Origin: Streptomyces sp. SCSIO 30461
Lineage (GTDB): Bacteria; Actinomycetota; Actinomycetes; Streptomycetales; Streptomycetaceae
NCBI RefSeq assembly: GCF_037023745.1
Contig: NZ_CP146101.1
Location: 2,844,001 to 2,908,000, forward strand
Length of the DNA stretch: 64,000 nt
Direction: 5' to 3'
Shown: positions 8,249 through 17,527 of the stretch, piece after piece
How the letters are laid out: the number at the start of each line of letters is the position of its first letter
How positions within the stretch are numbered: position 1 is the stretch's first letter
Notes under the pieces: model-generated
The model's database searches: none
Told to the model about the DNA's origin: nothing
What the model saw: only the letters and a program-made list of their open reading frames with translations
Made by a program: the position numbers and the translations under genes

Positions 8249-9229
8249 ATGCGATCCGATCGGCTGGTGGCCATACTGCTCTTGCTCCAACGGCGCGAGC
8301 AGGTGACAGCCGCAGAGGTCTCCCGAGAGCTGGACGTCTCCGAGCGCACCGCCCGCCGTGACCTCGACGCCCTGGCCATGGCCGGGGTGCCCGTGTACTC
8401 CGTGCAGGGCCGAGGCGGCGGCTGGCGCCTCGTGGGCGGCGCTCGTACCGACCTATCCGGGTTGACCGCCAGTGAGGCACGCGCCCTGTTCCTGGCTGTC
8501 GGTCCGGCCTCGGATGCGACGCCGGCGATGAAAGCAGCTCTGCGCAAGCTCGTCCATGCTCTACCGAAGCCCTTCCAGGTGCAGGCCGAGGCAGCAGCGT
8601 CGTCGCTGGTCGTAGACCCGCAGCGATGGGGGGCGAGCCGGATCGAGCACCGGCCGCCTCGCTTCCTCGACGAACTCCAGGACGCGGTGATCAGCGGCGT
8701 CCAGGTGTCGCTCGGCTACGTCGACAGCAAAGGCGTCGAAACCCGGAGAATCGTCCACCCGCTGGGCATCGTCGCCAAAGGTCCTGTGTGGTATCTCGTC
8801 TCCAACACCGAGACCGGCCGACGGATCTTCCGGATCGACCGCGTGTCGTCCGCCGACCCGACCGGCGACCCTGTGCACCGACCCGGGGACTTCGACCTTG
8901 CCGAGAGCTGGAATGAGATCGCCAAAGAGGTCGATCGCAAACGAACGCCGCTGGAGGTCCAGGCGGTATGCACACCCGACGGGATAGGCGTACTCCGGAT
9001 GGCGCTCGGCGACCGGCTCGACGTGGGAGGTTCCACGACCGATGGCCGCATCGAGGTCGTGATCCGCGGCCCCAATGAGTACATCCTCGCCGGCGAGCTC
9101 TCCGGGCTGGTCGAATGGGTCGAGGTGACCGGCCCTCCGGGGGTCCGAGACCACCTGGCCTCGATCGGCAACGCCCTCGTCGAACGATACGGCCAGCCGC
9201 GCACCAGCGGAGACCTTCACCCGTCTTGA
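8249..9229 (+). CDS. YafY-type HTH regulator with WYL domain
   Basis: From ATG 8249 the protein (about 326 residues) begins MRSDRLVAILLLLQRREQVT, then AAEVSRELDVSERTARRDLD, an HTH_11 winged helix. The C-terminal half has the WYL core (EYILAGELSGLVEWVEVTGP and PVWYLVSNTETGRRIFRIDR), a ligand- or oligonucleotide-sensing domain. This start is chosen over 8165 and 8219 because homologous regulators begin right at the HTH. It is divergent from the epoxide hydrolase and probably controls it through the 8205-8229 palindrome. Confidence 0.88.
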   Translation: MRSDRLVAILLLLQRREQVTAAEVSRELDVSERTARRDLDALAMAGVPVYSVQGRGGGWRLVGGARTDLSGLTASEARALFLAVGPASDATPAMKAALRKLVHALPKPFQVQAEAAASSLVVDPQRWGASRIEHRPPRFLDELQDAVISGVQVSLGYVDSKGVETRRIVHPLGIVAKGPVWYLVSNTETGRRIFRIDRVSSADPTGDPVHRPGDFDLAESWNEIAKEVDRKRTPLEVQAVCTPDGIGVLRMALGDRLDVGGSTTDGRIEVVIRGPNEYILAGELSGLVEWVEVTGPPGVRDHLASIGNALVERYGQPRTSGDLHPS

Positions 9230-9301
9230 AGTGGACGAGGCAGGGCATCGAGAACAGTTCCGCTCAATAGGCTGGGTTTGTCCGTTCCGGCAGGAGCCCG
9301 G

Positions 9302-9916
9302 TCACGACGCCGGCGGGTCCGCTGGCCTGGCTCTCTGCGGGTGGATCGTCTCGTGCCGGACCAGCATCGCCACGCACTCGGCGATCTTCCGTGTGCGCGT
9401 CTCGGCCCGCTTGACGGCATTGACCCGGTTGATGAGGGCGAAGCGGTTGGTCTTGGTGAGTACCTCGAACATCGCCTGCGCCGCTGGGTCGGCGGCGATC
9501 GCGGCTCGCAGGTCGGCCGGGACATCCGCTTCCGATGCCGGCGCATAGGCGGCCGTCCACCGCCCGTCGGCCTTCGCGGCGTCGACCGCGGCGCGGCCGG
9601 CGGGCTGCATCAGGCCGGCCGCCTCCAACCGGGCCACGTTGGCGACGTTGCGCTGGGACCAGACGCTGCGGGGTCGGCGCGGGGTGTACCGCCTCCAGGA
9701 GCTCTCCTCGTCGCGCTTGCGGGCCTGCCCGTCGATCCAGCCGAAGCACAGTGCCTCGTCGACCGCCTGTTGCCAGGTCAGCGTGGTAACGGTGCCGCCC
9801 TTCCTGGTCAGGGCGAGCCACACGCCAGGAGAGGTGGTGTGGTTGTCCAGCAGCCACGCGCGCAGCGCCGCGCCGTCAGCGACGATCAACTCATCCAGCT
9901 CGGTTCCGGTCACCAC
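9302..9916 (-). CDS. YdeI/OmdA-type protein
   Basis: The product is about 204 residues with the pattern of the YdeI family: SPGVWLALTRKGGTVTTLTW, then AVDEALCFGWIDGQ, WRRYTPRRPRSVWSQRNVAN and a C-terminal helical domain (FEVLTKTNRFALINRVNAVK) with the usual Arg-rich helix. Members are small cytoplasmic proteins linked in some bacteria to peptide or envelope stress resistance; the molecular role is unclear. The start is GTG (9916, or the next GTG at 9913). It is convergent with the WYL regulator, 70 bases apart. Confidence 0.8.
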   Translation of the reverse strand: MVTGTELDELIVADGAALRAWLLDNHTTSPGVWLALTRKGGTVTTLTWQQAVDEALCFGWIDGQARKRDEESSWRRYTPRRPRSVWSQRNVANVARLEAAGLMQPAGRAAVDAAKADGRWTAAYAPASEADVPADLRAAIAADPAAQAMFEVLTKTNRFALINRVNAVKRAETRTRKIAECVAMLVRHETIHPQRARPADPPAS

Positions 9917-10029
9917 CGCAGGTTATGCCGCAACCCGGTGTGCGACCTGTCGGGGTGACTCGTTGAGCCCGCGGCGTCGATGTCGGCCTGGCTCGCCCTC
10001 GCCGACGCCACCGTGAAGAACGGCTGACC

Positions 10030-10266
10030 TCTCCGGTCGGCTCAACGACCTCGGTGTCCCCACAGCCGCCGTCCAGACCGGAGCGATCCGCCACAGTGGG
10101 TCCTGGAGATGCCCGCCCCGTCGTCGACGCCCTCGGCTACCACGACGTCATCGCGACCCGCCTCGCATCCGAGGAACGCACTTGTGAGGATGATCACGAA
10201 CCGGACGTCACGCGACTACGCCGAAGCCCTGCTGGCCGCCCTCCTCCCGACCCGCCGCCACCGACA
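10030..10266 (+). pseudogene. Integrase C-terminal remnant interrupted by the outer Tn3
   Basis: The DNA encodes LSGRLNDLGVPTAAVQTGAI in one frame, then VVDALGYHDVIATRLASE in another. This is the same integrase tail as at 6533-7116 (ANALGYHNKTTSRL). Frameshifts break it, and the left terminal repeat of the outer Tn3 begins at 10267. Confidence 0.45.
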
Positions 10267-10312
10267 GGGGTATCGCCGAGATACGGGTCAAAGGGGCAAT
10301 GAGTTGATCTTG
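10267..10312. repeat. Left terminal inverted repeat of outer Tn3
   Basis: 46 bp beginning GGGGTATCGCCGAGATACGG and ending GTTGATCTTG. It is identical to the reverse complement of 25245-25290. Confidence 0.92.
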
Positions 10313-10329
10313 GCAGTGTCTCCGTCTGT

Positions 10330-11079
10330 TCAGCTGTCCGGTTCATCCTCAGCGAGGATGCGGTAGACGGTGGCGACCGAGGGCCGCTTGCCCTGGTTCT
10401 TGCCCGAGGTGATGACGAGCTTGCGGGCGATCTCGGGGACGGGTGCGCCGTTGGCTCGCAGGCTGCGGGCGTAGTCGGCCATGTCGTCGTCGACGACCTT
10501 GGGGCGTCCGCCGTGACGGCCGCGTTCGCGGGCGGATGCCTGGCCTTCGAGGGACTTCTCCCGGATGTATTCGCGCTCGGACTCGGCCATGCCGGCGAAG
10601 AAGGCGAAGAGGGCGGCGCCGTGTCCGGAGGGGTCGTAGACCCCTTGGAGGGGGCCGGTGAGGAGTTCGAGCTGGATGTCGTGGTGGCGCAGGTCCTCGG
10701 CGATGGCCAGGAGTTCGGCGGCGCCGCGGCCCAGGCGCTTCATCTCGTGCACGGTGAAGATCACCTGTTGGTGGGGGACGGCCTTCTTGATGGTGCGGGC
10801 GAAGTCCATCGCCTTGGTGAACTCGGGCCGGACCTTGATCCGGGTGCTGATCTTCTCGGAGAAGACCGGGTCGCACCCGGCTTCCGCCAGGGCGTCGAGT
10901 TGGCTCTGGAGTTCTTGCTGGGCGGTGCTGCACCTCGCGTACCCCACTCTTGTGGGTCTCATCGTGGCCTCGGGCGTCGCGGCGTCGATGGCCGGGCCCA
11001 TCTCCCACGCGCGGCCGGGGCCGCGGTCGGCGGGGGTGCGGACTTCGAGCTCGGCGCGGAGTTGGGGGACGAGCATGAA
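10330..11079 (-). pseudogene. Outer Tn3 serine recombinase, C-terminal part (gene split by inner Tn3)
   Basis: This part holds the complete catalytic domain: MRPTRVGYARCSTAQQELQS with the active serine, FTVHEMKRLGRGAAELLAIA, YREK-type E helix (MAESEREYIREKSLEGQASA) and a C-terminal DNA-binding HTH (ATVYRILAEDEP). The N-terminal part lies at 17172-17302; removing the inner Tn3 and one ATGAA copy joins them in frame as TPRF-M-LVPQLRAELEVRTP. An internal ATG at 10962 could still give a free resolvase domain of about 210 residues. It sits next to the left terminal repeat, as tnpR genes often do. Confidence 0.85.
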
Positions 11080-11127
11080 CGGGTGCGAGTAGTTGGCGTA
11101 CAGAAAGTGCCGCTGAGATTGATCTTG
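11080..11127. repeat. Left terminal inverted repeat of inner Tn3
   Basis: Begins CGGGTGCGAGTAG and ends GATTGATCTTG. It differs from its partner at 17124-17171 at three positions. The ATGAA target duplication lies just outside, at 11075-11079. Confidence 0.9.
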
Positions 11128-11138
11128 CTGGAGCCGGT

Positions 11139-11804
11139 CTACTTCGTCGGCGCTCCGATCTGGCGGGGCACGGCGCCAGCGCGTAGCTCGCGCAGGTCGG
11201 GGATGTGGTTGTAGAGGGTGCCGGGGGAGACGCCGAGGAGCTTGGCGATCGAGGTGATCGAGCGGCCGGGGTCGGGCAGCAGGTCGCGGGCGGCGCGGAT
11301 GATCTCCTCGGTGGCGACGCTGGGGCGTCCGCCGACCCGGCCCCGCTCGCGGGCGGCGACCAGGCCCTCGTTGGTGCCGATGACGATGAGTTCGCGGATG
11401 AACTCGGCCAGGGCGGCGAAGACGTGGAAGACGAGCCGGCCGCCGGGGGTGGTGGTGTCCAGGTTCTCGTGCAGCGAGGTGAAGCCGATGCCGCGGGTGC
11501 GGAGTTCGGCGACCATGTTGATGAGGTCCTGGAGACTGCGGCCGTAGCGGTCCAGGCTCGGGACGACGAGGGTGTCGCCGGGGTCGAGGAAGGCGTGGCA
11601 CGCCTTCAGCTCGGGACGGAGCGCGTTCTTGCCGGACTTCTTGTCCGCGAAGATCTTCCGGCACCCGGCGGCCGTGAGCGCGTCGAGCTGCCGTTCGAGC
11701 TTCTGCCCGCTGGTCGAGACCCGGGCGTATCCAATCTTGATCTCGGTGCGGACGAGCGGCTCGGCGACGAGGAGACCCGGTTCGGTCAATTCGGGGGCGG
11801 TCAT
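11139..11804 (-). CDS. tnpR: Serine resolvase TnpR of inner Tn3
   Basis: A complete 221-residue resolvase that resolves Tn3 cointegrates. The catalytic serine lies in IGYARVSTSGQKLERQLDAL, followed by GDTLVVPSLDRYGRSLQDLI, the GRLVFHVFAALAEFIREL helix and a C-terminal helix-turn-helix (SITSIAKLLGVSPGTLYNHI). The stop codon is 11 bases inside the left terminal repeat. The start at 11804 abuts a region of short inverted repeats, the likely res site. The ORF uses the same strand as tnpA, with the RNA ligase pair running the other way between them. Confidence 0.9.
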   Translation of the reverse strand: MTAPELTEPGLLVAEPLVRTEIKIGYARVSTSGQKLERQLDALTAAGCRKIFADKKSGKNALRPELKACHAFLDPGDTLVVPSLDRYGRSLQDLINMVAELRTRGIGFTSLHENLDTTTPGGRLVFHVFAALAEFIRELIVIGTNEGLVAARERGRVGGRPSVATEEIIRAARDLLPDPGRSITSIAKLLGVSPGTLYNHIPDLRELRAGAVPRQIGAPTK

Positions 11805-11945
11805 GACCCCAGATCATGACAGAAAACGGTGGTCGAAGGTTGTTGAACACCCCTGGTTTTTGAAGGGGTTTTTGAAGGCTGCGAGGGGTCCGGGTGGTCG
11901 TGCGGGAGGATCTTCAGAAAACGATGGTTTCTTGAAGATGTCGAT
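11805..11945. promoter_or_regulatory. Probable res/promoter region of inner Tn3
   Basis: The region between tnpR and the ligase gene holds several dyads: GTCATGA...TCATGAC (11800-11820), GGTTTTTGAAG repeated directly around 11855-11878, and CTTCAGAAAACG...GGTTTCTTGAAG (11912-11937). CAGAAAACG occurs twice. Resolvase sites are usually three such dyads beside tnpR. The assignment is by position and symmetry. Confidence 0.5.
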
Positions 11946-12057
11946 CCCTGTGTGCCTGCTGCTGCCGCGTGGACAGCCTGCGGGGCTGCACCTGCCAGAC
12001 AAGTGCGAGCGTGAATCTCTGTTGCCCAGGGCTGGGCGGACGGCGAAGATCCTTCCT

Positions 12058-13104
12058 GTGTCCGACACTGCGTCTGCGGGTCCCGCGTTGCGGCCGTATC
12101 CCAAAATCTCCGCGAGGGAGCGGCTCGGCATGTCCGGAGTCCGGGAGTGGATTGCGGTGGAAAAGGTACATGGGGCCCATTTCGCTATAGTCTGCGACGA
12201 TGCCGGGGTTCGTCCGGCCAAGCGTCGTGAGCTGCTGGGCGACGATGCGCTGGATGGCTTTTTCGGGGTGAGCCGGGTCTGGCCGGAGCTGTCGGTGGCA
12301 GTGGCCCGTTTCGCCTCGGCGTTGCGCAGCGAATGGGGTGATGCTGCGGTGGTGACGGTCTACGGCGAGTTGGCCGGTGGATGCTACCCGCACCCGGACG
12401 TTCCTGCCGTTGCCGGAGCCGAGCCGGTGCAGACAGGCGTGTGGTACGCACCCGGCTTGCACTGGCTGCCGTTCGACGCCACGGTCGAAACGGCCGGGGG
12501 GCGCTGCTGGATCTCTGACCGTGCCCTGCGCGAAGCCGCGGTGGCCGCCGGGCTTATGTGCGCTCCTGCTCTCGGATGCGGCGTGCTGAACCGGCTCCAG
12601 GAGCTGCCCCGTGCCTTCCCTTCCAGGGTCCCGGCCCTGTTCGGGCTTCCTGAACTGGTGGACAACCTTGCCGAGGGCTACGTCCTGAAGCCGGCCGGTG
12701 AATGGCGAGAGGCTGATCCTGCCGACGCCGGTACGCGTCCCTTGGTCAAGGTGAAGCAGGAGGCTTTCGCTGAGGATGAGCGCTTCGACGGCGCACGCCC
12801 CTACCTGCCACCGCCGCAAGGAGCGGCAGGGGTTCCCGCCTGGCTTCTGGTGCAGGCATCGGCGCTTCTCACTCCCGCTCGCGCGGCCGCCGCGATCAGC
12901 AAGCTCGGGCCGAGCACTCCCGTGGAGGCTGTGGCGGAGGAGATCGCCAGGGACGTCGCGGAAGAGCTAGCCGAGGCCCTGGGAGGACTACCGGACGCAC
13001 TCCTGCACGCTCTGGAACAAGCGCTTCGGCCCGGGGCACGCTCCCTGGCGGTCTTCGACGCCGAGGACCGCCAGTCCTACCGCGCCACCCGGCCAGTCAG
13101 ATGA
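12058..13104 (+). CDS. Rnl2-type RNA ligase, transposon cargo
   Basis: About 348 residues. Nucleotidyltransferase motifs of the Rnl2 family are visible in order: motif I in EWIAVEKVHGAHFAIV (Lys of KVHG is the expected AMP-accepting lysine), KRRELL just after it, motif III in TVYGELAGG, motif IV in LAEGYVLKP and motif V in PLVKVKQEAF. Such enzymes seal 3'-OH/5'-phosphate nicks in RNA and take part in RNA repair or editing. The C-terminal ~90 residues are helical, as in Rnl2. GTG 12058 keeps the conserved RPYPKI lead-in; ATG 12130, with GAGGGAG about 11 bases upstream, is an alternative. The next gene overlaps by ATGA, so the two are translationally coupled. Confidence 0.8.
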   Translation: MSDTASAGPALRPYPKISARERLGMSGVREWIAVEKVHGAHFAIVCDDAGVRPAKRRELLGDDALDGFFGVSRVWPELSVAVARFASALRSEWGDAAVVTVYGELAGGCYPHPDVPAVAGAEPVQTGVWYAPGLHWLPFDATVETAGGRCWISDRALREAAVAAGLMCAPALGCGVLNRLQELPRAFPSRVPALFGLPELVDNLAEGYVLKPAGEWREADPADAGTRPLVKVKQEAFAEDERFDGARPYLPPPQGAAGVPAWLLVQASALLTPARAAAAISKLGPSTPVEAVAEEIARDVAEELAEALGGLPDALLHALEQALRPGARSLAVFDAEDRQSYRATRPVR

Positions 13105-13832
13105 GGGCGGCCGATAGCCGCCTCAGCGACGAGGCACGACGGGTAAGAATCATCACCCAGCAGGTGCGGCTGGGGGCCGGGCAGTTTCGGGTGATCCGCC
13201 CGGCCGTACCTCTGCACAACGGTGCCCTCTACGACACCGGCCATCACTACGACATCTACGTAGACAAGACGGACGGCCAGCGTATCGGCGCGCTGTGGCT
13301 CCTGGCCGCACGGTCTCCACGATCCCTGGTCTATCTACCGATGCGCGCCACCCCGCCCGCCCCCGGGGTGAACGTCGACTGGCATCAGCAGCAGCGCCGG
13401 GACCTACCGCTCGACATGGTCCTCTGCCACCACTCCCTGCAGTTCCCACCCTCCCGCTGGAAGCAGATACGCCAGAAGATCACCGCAGGCAATGCCCCTT
13501 TCACGCCACAGACCGCCCGGGTGCCAGACACTGACCTGCCTGCCGACGATGACATCGACTACCGGACCATGAACCGCCGTGACAACCACGATGTACTCCG
13601 TCAGCGTGTCCACGCCGAGACACTGTTCCTCACCGGGAGCGCCTTGGCGTTCCGGGAGTCAGCCCGCCACTTCTTCACCGTGACGCAGGAAGGCCCCCCT
13701 GCCGCCGCTGGTCCTTTGTACATCTCAGGAAGCTGCAACTACCACGTCTGCCGCCAGCTGTACTGGCCGGACCTGGATCTGCGCGAAGGGCAGGACATTC
13801 ACATCGAGTACTGCCCGTCATGGACGAAGTAG
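13101..13832 (+). CDS. Unknown protein coupled to the RNA ligase
   Basis: 243 residues; the ATG overlaps the ligase stop (ATGA), implying coupled translation and a shared job. I do not recognise the family. Visible features are HNGALYDTGHHYDIYVDKTD, several histidines (DMVLCHHSLQFPPSRWKQIR), an acidic stretch (DTDLPADDDIDYRTMNRRDN) and a C-terminal part with GSCNYHVCRQLYWPDLDL. There is no signal peptide or membrane segment, so it is probably cytoplasmic. It could be an RNA end-processing or sensing partner of the ligase; that is inference from the gene pairing only. Confidence 0.75.
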   Translation: MRAADSRLSDEARRVRIITQQVRLGAGQFRVIRPAVPLHNGALYDTGHHYDIYVDKTDGQRIGALWLLAARSPRSLVYLPMRATPPAPGVNVDWHQQQRRDLPLDMVLCHHSLQFPPSRWKQIRQKITAGNAPFTPQTARVPDTDLPADDDIDYRTMNRRDNHDVLRQRVHAETLFLTGSALAFRESARHFFTVTQEGPPAAAGPLYISGSCNYHVCRQLYWPDLDLREGQDIHIEYCPSWTK

Positions 13833-13912
13833 AGTAACTATCTCAACTGGGAAAAACCGTACGGGCGGCGGCCCTTCCGCTGTCCTGTGAGCCTGGACGA
13901 CACTCTCGCCTC

Positions 13913-16900
13913 CTATTCCATGTCGTTGGCGTCCTCGGATGCGTTTGGGTCACGCAGCGGACGCATGCCCTGGCCGGTCTTTCTGGCCTGAATGTTGAAC
14001 CGGTAGCGGCCCAGGAAGTTGATGTGCCGGTCCTTGAGCGGGGAGAGGCGGGCGACGTCCTCATCCTTGATGTCGTGGCCCTCGGCGCGGAGCTGGGTAA
14101 CGGCGGCGTCCAGGTAGCGGGTGTTCCACAGCACGACGGCGTTGAGGACCAGGCCGAGGGCGGCGAGCTGGTCCTCCTGGCCCTCGCGGTAGGCCTGGCG
14201 GATCTGGCCCCGGCCGCCGTGGCAGATCGCGCGGGCCAGACGGTGGCGGGACTCCTGCACGGTCAGCTGCCGGTTCATCAAGCGGCGGTAGGTGTCGTCC
14301 ACGGGATCGACCAGGGCGAGCAGGTGCATGGTCTTGTCGATCCGCCCGTACTCGGCGAACGCGGCCCCCAGCGGGGTCGGGTGGCCCTCGCGGCCGAACA
14401 TCCGCAGCAGGTCATAGGCTCGGACCTGGTTCGTGATGAGCGACCCGGCGACGCGGAGCATGTCCGGCCAGTGCGTCTTGATGCGCTTGAGGTTCACCTT
14501 GTTGCAGGCAACGGCCTCCAGCGGCCCGTACCCGGCGGCCGGCGCCTCCCCGTCGGGCAGGTCGGCCCGCCAGAACCGCTGGTCGGCCAGGTCGCGGAAG
14601 CGCGGGGCGAAGCGGAAGCCGAGCATCTTGTACAGGCCGAAGGCCATGTCGGAGTACGAGGCGTTGTCGGTCGCCACCATCTCCGGCTTCACCCCGCCGT
14701 CGAGGTTCAGCAGCGTGTCCAGGGTATAGAGGCTGTCGCGCGGAGTGCCGCGCACGACCATCGCGCCGATCCCGGCGACCTGGTCATTGACGGCGTTGAG
14801 CCAGGTCACGCCCCGTTTGTAGCCGTAGTACTTGGGCGAGGGGCCGGTGTTGATGCTCTTGACGGGGACGACGAACCGCAGGCCGTCGACGGAGGCGAGC
14901 AGCCCGCCGCCCCACATCTGGGCCAGCTCGATGCGGGACTGGGCGGCAATCAGCGCGGCATTCGCCGCGGCGATGGTGTCGGCGCGCAAATAGTTCTGAT
15001 CGACGTGGGACAGGCGCGAGCGGGTCAGCGCCTTGATCGTAGGGTCGAGAACGGGGGTCAGGCCGATGTTGCAGCTCTCCACCACCAGCAGCGCGACCAG
15101 GGAGACGAGCAGGCCCTCCATGCGAGTACGCCGCTCGAAGACGTGTCCGAAGGCATCCAGGAACCCGGTCCAGGAGTGGACCTCGAACAGCAGGTCCGGC
15201 AGGTCGATTCTCGGGAGCATCACCTCCGTGGTGGCCCTGAGCCAGGTCAGCGACTCCGGCTCGCCCACCGCACCGAGCTTGTCCACCGATAGGCGGGCGC
15301 GTCCGCCGCCCTCGGGGACGACGATCTCCACCTTCGCCTCGGCGCCGGCCTCCTCCAGACGGTCGGCCATCTGCCGCCACGCCGCGTCCAGCCCCCTGGT
15401 GAGCTGGGCAAGGTGCCCCTCGGCGTCCTCGGTGAGGGACAGGCCCGCGAGCACGTCCGCGCGCATCGCCTCCCACCGCGGACCGTCCAGCAACCGGGCG
15501 CGCGGGTCCGCCCACCGGTTCGACGGGGAGGCAAACACATCGCGCCGGTTCAGGGCGCGGTGCAGCTGCTCCAGGACGCACACCACGTACGCGTTGCGGT
15601 CGACCGCGCCCTGCGGCAGCTTGGCGTTGGAGAACACCGCGCGCTTCCACATCGCCGGCACCAGTTCGGCGTCGATCTCGCGGGGCAGCAGCGGCCGGTC
15701 CTTGACCCGGCGCCGGGCCAGCGCGGGCAGGCGACGAACGGCCTTGAGGATACGCCGCCCGGCCGGGGCGGCGCCCAGCGCGTCCGACTCGCCCAGCAGG
15801 GACAGGAAGGGGCGCACGGTGTTGTAGCGCAGGGCCAGCTTCTCGCGCATCGCGGCTTCGGCCGAGCCGTCGTCCTCGGGCACCAGGGCCTCGAGGGTCG
15901 CCACCGCGCCGGCCACCGCCGTACGCGGCACGGCCTCCTCCACCGCCGCCCACAGCGCGGCGACGTCCAGGTCCGCCTCGTGCTCGGCCACCAGGTCAAG
16001 CTCCTCGGTGAGGATCTTCGACGCCTGCGCCAGGATCCGGGCCGCCTTCTCCAGCTGCGGCAGCATCGCGAGCCGCTCGCGGTCCGACGCCCGCCGCGCG
16101 GGGCTGATCAGCCGGTTCGCCATCAGCACCGCGAACAGGTCCAGCGCGTCGTCGACCGCCTGCGCCTCCAGCTGGCGCACCACCGCCGTCAGCAGCGCGG
16201 TCCGCCGCGGCTCCGGCGCCCGCAGAATCGTCTGCGCCTTGCTGAGCTGTCCGTACCGGGCCAGCGCGGACAGCCGGTTCACCGGCACCCGCGACACGTT
16301 CACCCGCCCCAGCGCGAAGGCGGAGATCTCCTCCACCCGCTCCATGGCCCGCACCATCGCCGTGCCCGTCGTCTTCACCGGCGGCGTGCGCAGCCGCTCC
16401 AGCTCCGAGACCCGCTTGCCCTCCGGCACCGCCAGCAGCTCCGCCAGCGGGGGCGCGATCGCAGAATCGGCCCTGTTCGCTGTCCGGGCCACACAGGCGC
16501 CGCTCGGCCGCCGCACGGGCCTCCGACACCTGCCGGGTCAGCACCGAGACACCGGGAAGCAGCACCCGGTTCTTCCGCAGCCACGTCACCGCGTGGTTGA
16601 ACAGCGCCACCGGACCCTCGGCGTGCGTCCACGCCCTCCCGTACAGGAAGCTGCGGAACTCCCGCCCCCACTTCCGGTCGGTGAAGTCCCGGTACTTGAA
16701 CCGCTGCTGGATCTCATCAGCGTGCTCGTACGGCGTCCTGCGACGCTCGGGGTACCGCTTCACACACGAGGCGTCGGCGATGCCGAGCTGCCCGGCCAGG
16801 TACTCCACGACCTCCCACGGCACCGCGAGTGGGTCGTCACCAAGGAACCGGCCGACGTAGCGGACCGTGCATATCTGCACCGCCATCCCCAGCCGGTGCG

Positions 16901-17039
16901 CGTCCGAACGCCTCAGCGCGATCAAATCACGGTCGTCGTCATCGAGGAAGAAGAACCGCTCCAGCTCCGGGCGCGTGGGCACCTCGGTGAACGTCCCGTA
17001 CGCCTCGGCCTGCTCATCAGTCAGAAACTCCACCGGCAC
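13913..17039 (-). pseudogene. tnpA: Tn3 transposase TnpA of inner Tn3, frameshifted
   Basis: The N-terminal frame starts MPVEFLTDEQAEAYGTFTEV at 17039 and runs to about 16490 (VLTRQVSEARAAAERRLCG). The protein then continues in another frame as SAIAPPLAELLAVPEGKRVS to 13913, through the DDE region (YGYKRGVTWLNAVNDQVAGI, MVATDNASYSDMAFGLYKML) to the usual end (DVARLSPLKDRHINFLGRYR). Together they span a full ~1040-residue Tn3 transposase. A single-base slip near 16480 separates them. It could be a true inactivating mutation, a sequencing error, or less likely a programmed frameshift. Confidence 0.85.
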
Positions 17040-17123
17040 GGCCGGACCGTAGCCATCGCCGACGCCCGCCCGACGATCTTTGCGGGAACCCCAGCGAGGA
17101 CCCGGGCAAGTGTGCTAGCCGAT

Positions 17124-17171
17124 CAAGATCAATCTCAGCGGCACTTTCTGTACCTCAACTACTCACACCCG
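17124..17171. repeat. Right terminal inverted repeat of inner Tn3
   Basis: Begins CAAGATCAATCTCAGCGG and ends ACTCACACCCG. It is followed directly by the ATGAA duplication (17172-17176). Confidence 0.9.
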
Positions 17172-17302
17172 ATGAAGCGCGGGGTGTGGTACTTCGGGGC
17201 GACCTTGCCGCCGCGAGTGCGGCAGGTGCTTCCAGCGGGCACCTCGCAGGTGGGGCAATCGAACTGTTCGACGGCGGTGGCCGGTTCAGCGAGCTGGGGC
17301 AT
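17172..17302 (-). pseudogene. Outer Tn3 recombinase, N-terminal zinc-binding part
   Basis: From ATG 17302 the minus strand reads MPQLAEPATAVEQFDCPTCE, then VPAGSTCRTRGGKVAPKYHT and PRF, where the inner Tn3 cuts in. The CPTC...C pattern is a small zinc-binding domain found before the catalytic domain of some Streptomyces recombinases. The rest of the protein is at 10330-11079. The piece was too short to stand as a gene by itself. Confidence 0.8.
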
Positions 17303-17527
17303 GTCGCAGAACCTATCGCGAGGGGCTTTGTGCGAAAGCTGTTTTGCGAGAGGTTGTGAGAACGAGGATCAGGGGCAAACCGGACACGGTCCGGCAGGGG
17401 GCTCCGGTCTCTCAGAACTACTCATTTCTGCGAGCACGAAGCGTGAGGGCCGGGAAGCGGCACCCTCGTGGAGATTCCCGTTGGCGCGGAGCTTTCGCCA
17501 GCCGCATCCCCGACCTGGCCTCGGCGC

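Larger units (their letters stand above)
11080..17171. mobile_element. Inner Tn3-family transposon with RNA ligase cargo
   Basis: The 6,092-bp element has 48-bp terminal inverted repeats (45 of 48 matching) at 11080-11127 and 17124-17171 and a perfect 5-bp target duplication, ATGAA (11075-11079 and 17172-17176), the Tn3 hallmark. Contents: tnpR (minus), a res-like region, an Rnl2-type RNA ligase and a coupled unknown gene (plus), and a frameshifted tnpA (minus). Confidence 0.93.

Noticed and set aside
10963..11850. Long minus-strand open frame reading through the inner Tn3 end into the tnpR region
   Set aside because: Upstream of 11079 it is the shadow of tnpR in another frame and Arg/Pro-rich; only the recombinase part is real.
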